12,979 bases of DNA from Chloroflexota bacterium (lineage in GTDB: Bacteria > Chloroflexota > Anaerolineae > J036 > Brachytrichaceae), in contig JAKALH010000033.1 in the NCBI GenBank assembly GCA_021813225.1, positions 1-12,979 of the forward strand. The letters are read 5' to 3'. Each line of letters begins with the position of its first letter. Position 1 is the stretch's first letter. The translations under genes were made by a program, and so were the position numbers. The notes under the pieces are model-generated. The model was given only the letters and a program-made list of their open reading frames with translations. It did not search any database and was not told the origin of the DNA. Below, piece by piece: positions 12,971-12,979 of this stretch.

Positions 12971-12979
12971 TGTTATGGT

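Noticed and set aside
1..12979. Replication origin or DnaA-box cluster
   Set aside because: Despite the origin-type gene set, I saw no TTATCCACA-like boxes or AT-rich unwinding region, and no intergenic gap is long enough for an origin.

Overview
The window is a GC-rich bacterial chromosome segment in which every gene I can support lies on the + strand. Its core is the widely conserved origin-proximal set rpmH-rnpA-yidD-yidC-jag, followed by parA-parB. The likely source is a Chloroflexota (Anaerolineae-like) bacterium, probably uncultured. This lineage call is inference. It rests on the short single-module YidC without the proteobacterial periplasmic domain, the presence of Jag, the kinase activation-segment style (PLEQYGE then DARSDIYSLGATLYHLLT), and the gene mix. 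No rRNA or tRNA is present to confirm it.

Layout: positions 1-841 hold the 3' part of a membrane-anchored Ser/Thr protein kinase. At 858-1718 is a ten-helix EamA/DMT transporter, tightly followed by a cytosol (leucyl) aminopeptidase of family M17 (about 1772-3313). A 128-base gap (3314-3441) with two good -10 boxes separates these from the translation/membrane-biogenesis cluster: ribosomal protein L34 with an unusual C-terminal tail (3442-3666), RNase P protein (3704-4075), YidD (about 4078-4308), a lipoprotein-type PQQ/BamB-like beta-propeller (4339-5526), the YidC insertase (5636-6493) and Jag/KhpB (6554-7375). A PfkB-family kinase (7414-8253) then leads into the chromosome-segregation pair ParA (8312-9097) and ParB (9090-9986). 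The last part holds an M24 aminopeptidase-P-like metallopeptidase (10065-11264) and a YtcJ-like amidohydrolase (11344-12939). No stretch longer than 300 bases lacks a gene.

How the genes fit together: L34 and RnpA serve ribosome assembly and tRNA 5' maturation. YidD and YidC serve membrane protein insertion. Jag is the RNA-binding partner usually encoded beside YidC. ParA and ParB segregate the origin region. The peptidases and the amidohydrolase look like accessory catabolic genes flanking the core.

Most notable observations: the Jag KH domain has lost its GxxG RNA-binding loop (AHQC instead) while the neighbouring residues and the R3H motif remain. L34 carries about 28 extra residues. A beta-propeller lipoprotein is inserted between yidD and yidC. 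Heptamer-periodic, low-complexity sequence fills the gaps on both sides of the M24 peptidase gene, with a related fragment upstream of rpmH. I did not find a convincing wholly new multi-gene system, and no parS site or DnaA-box cluster was seen.
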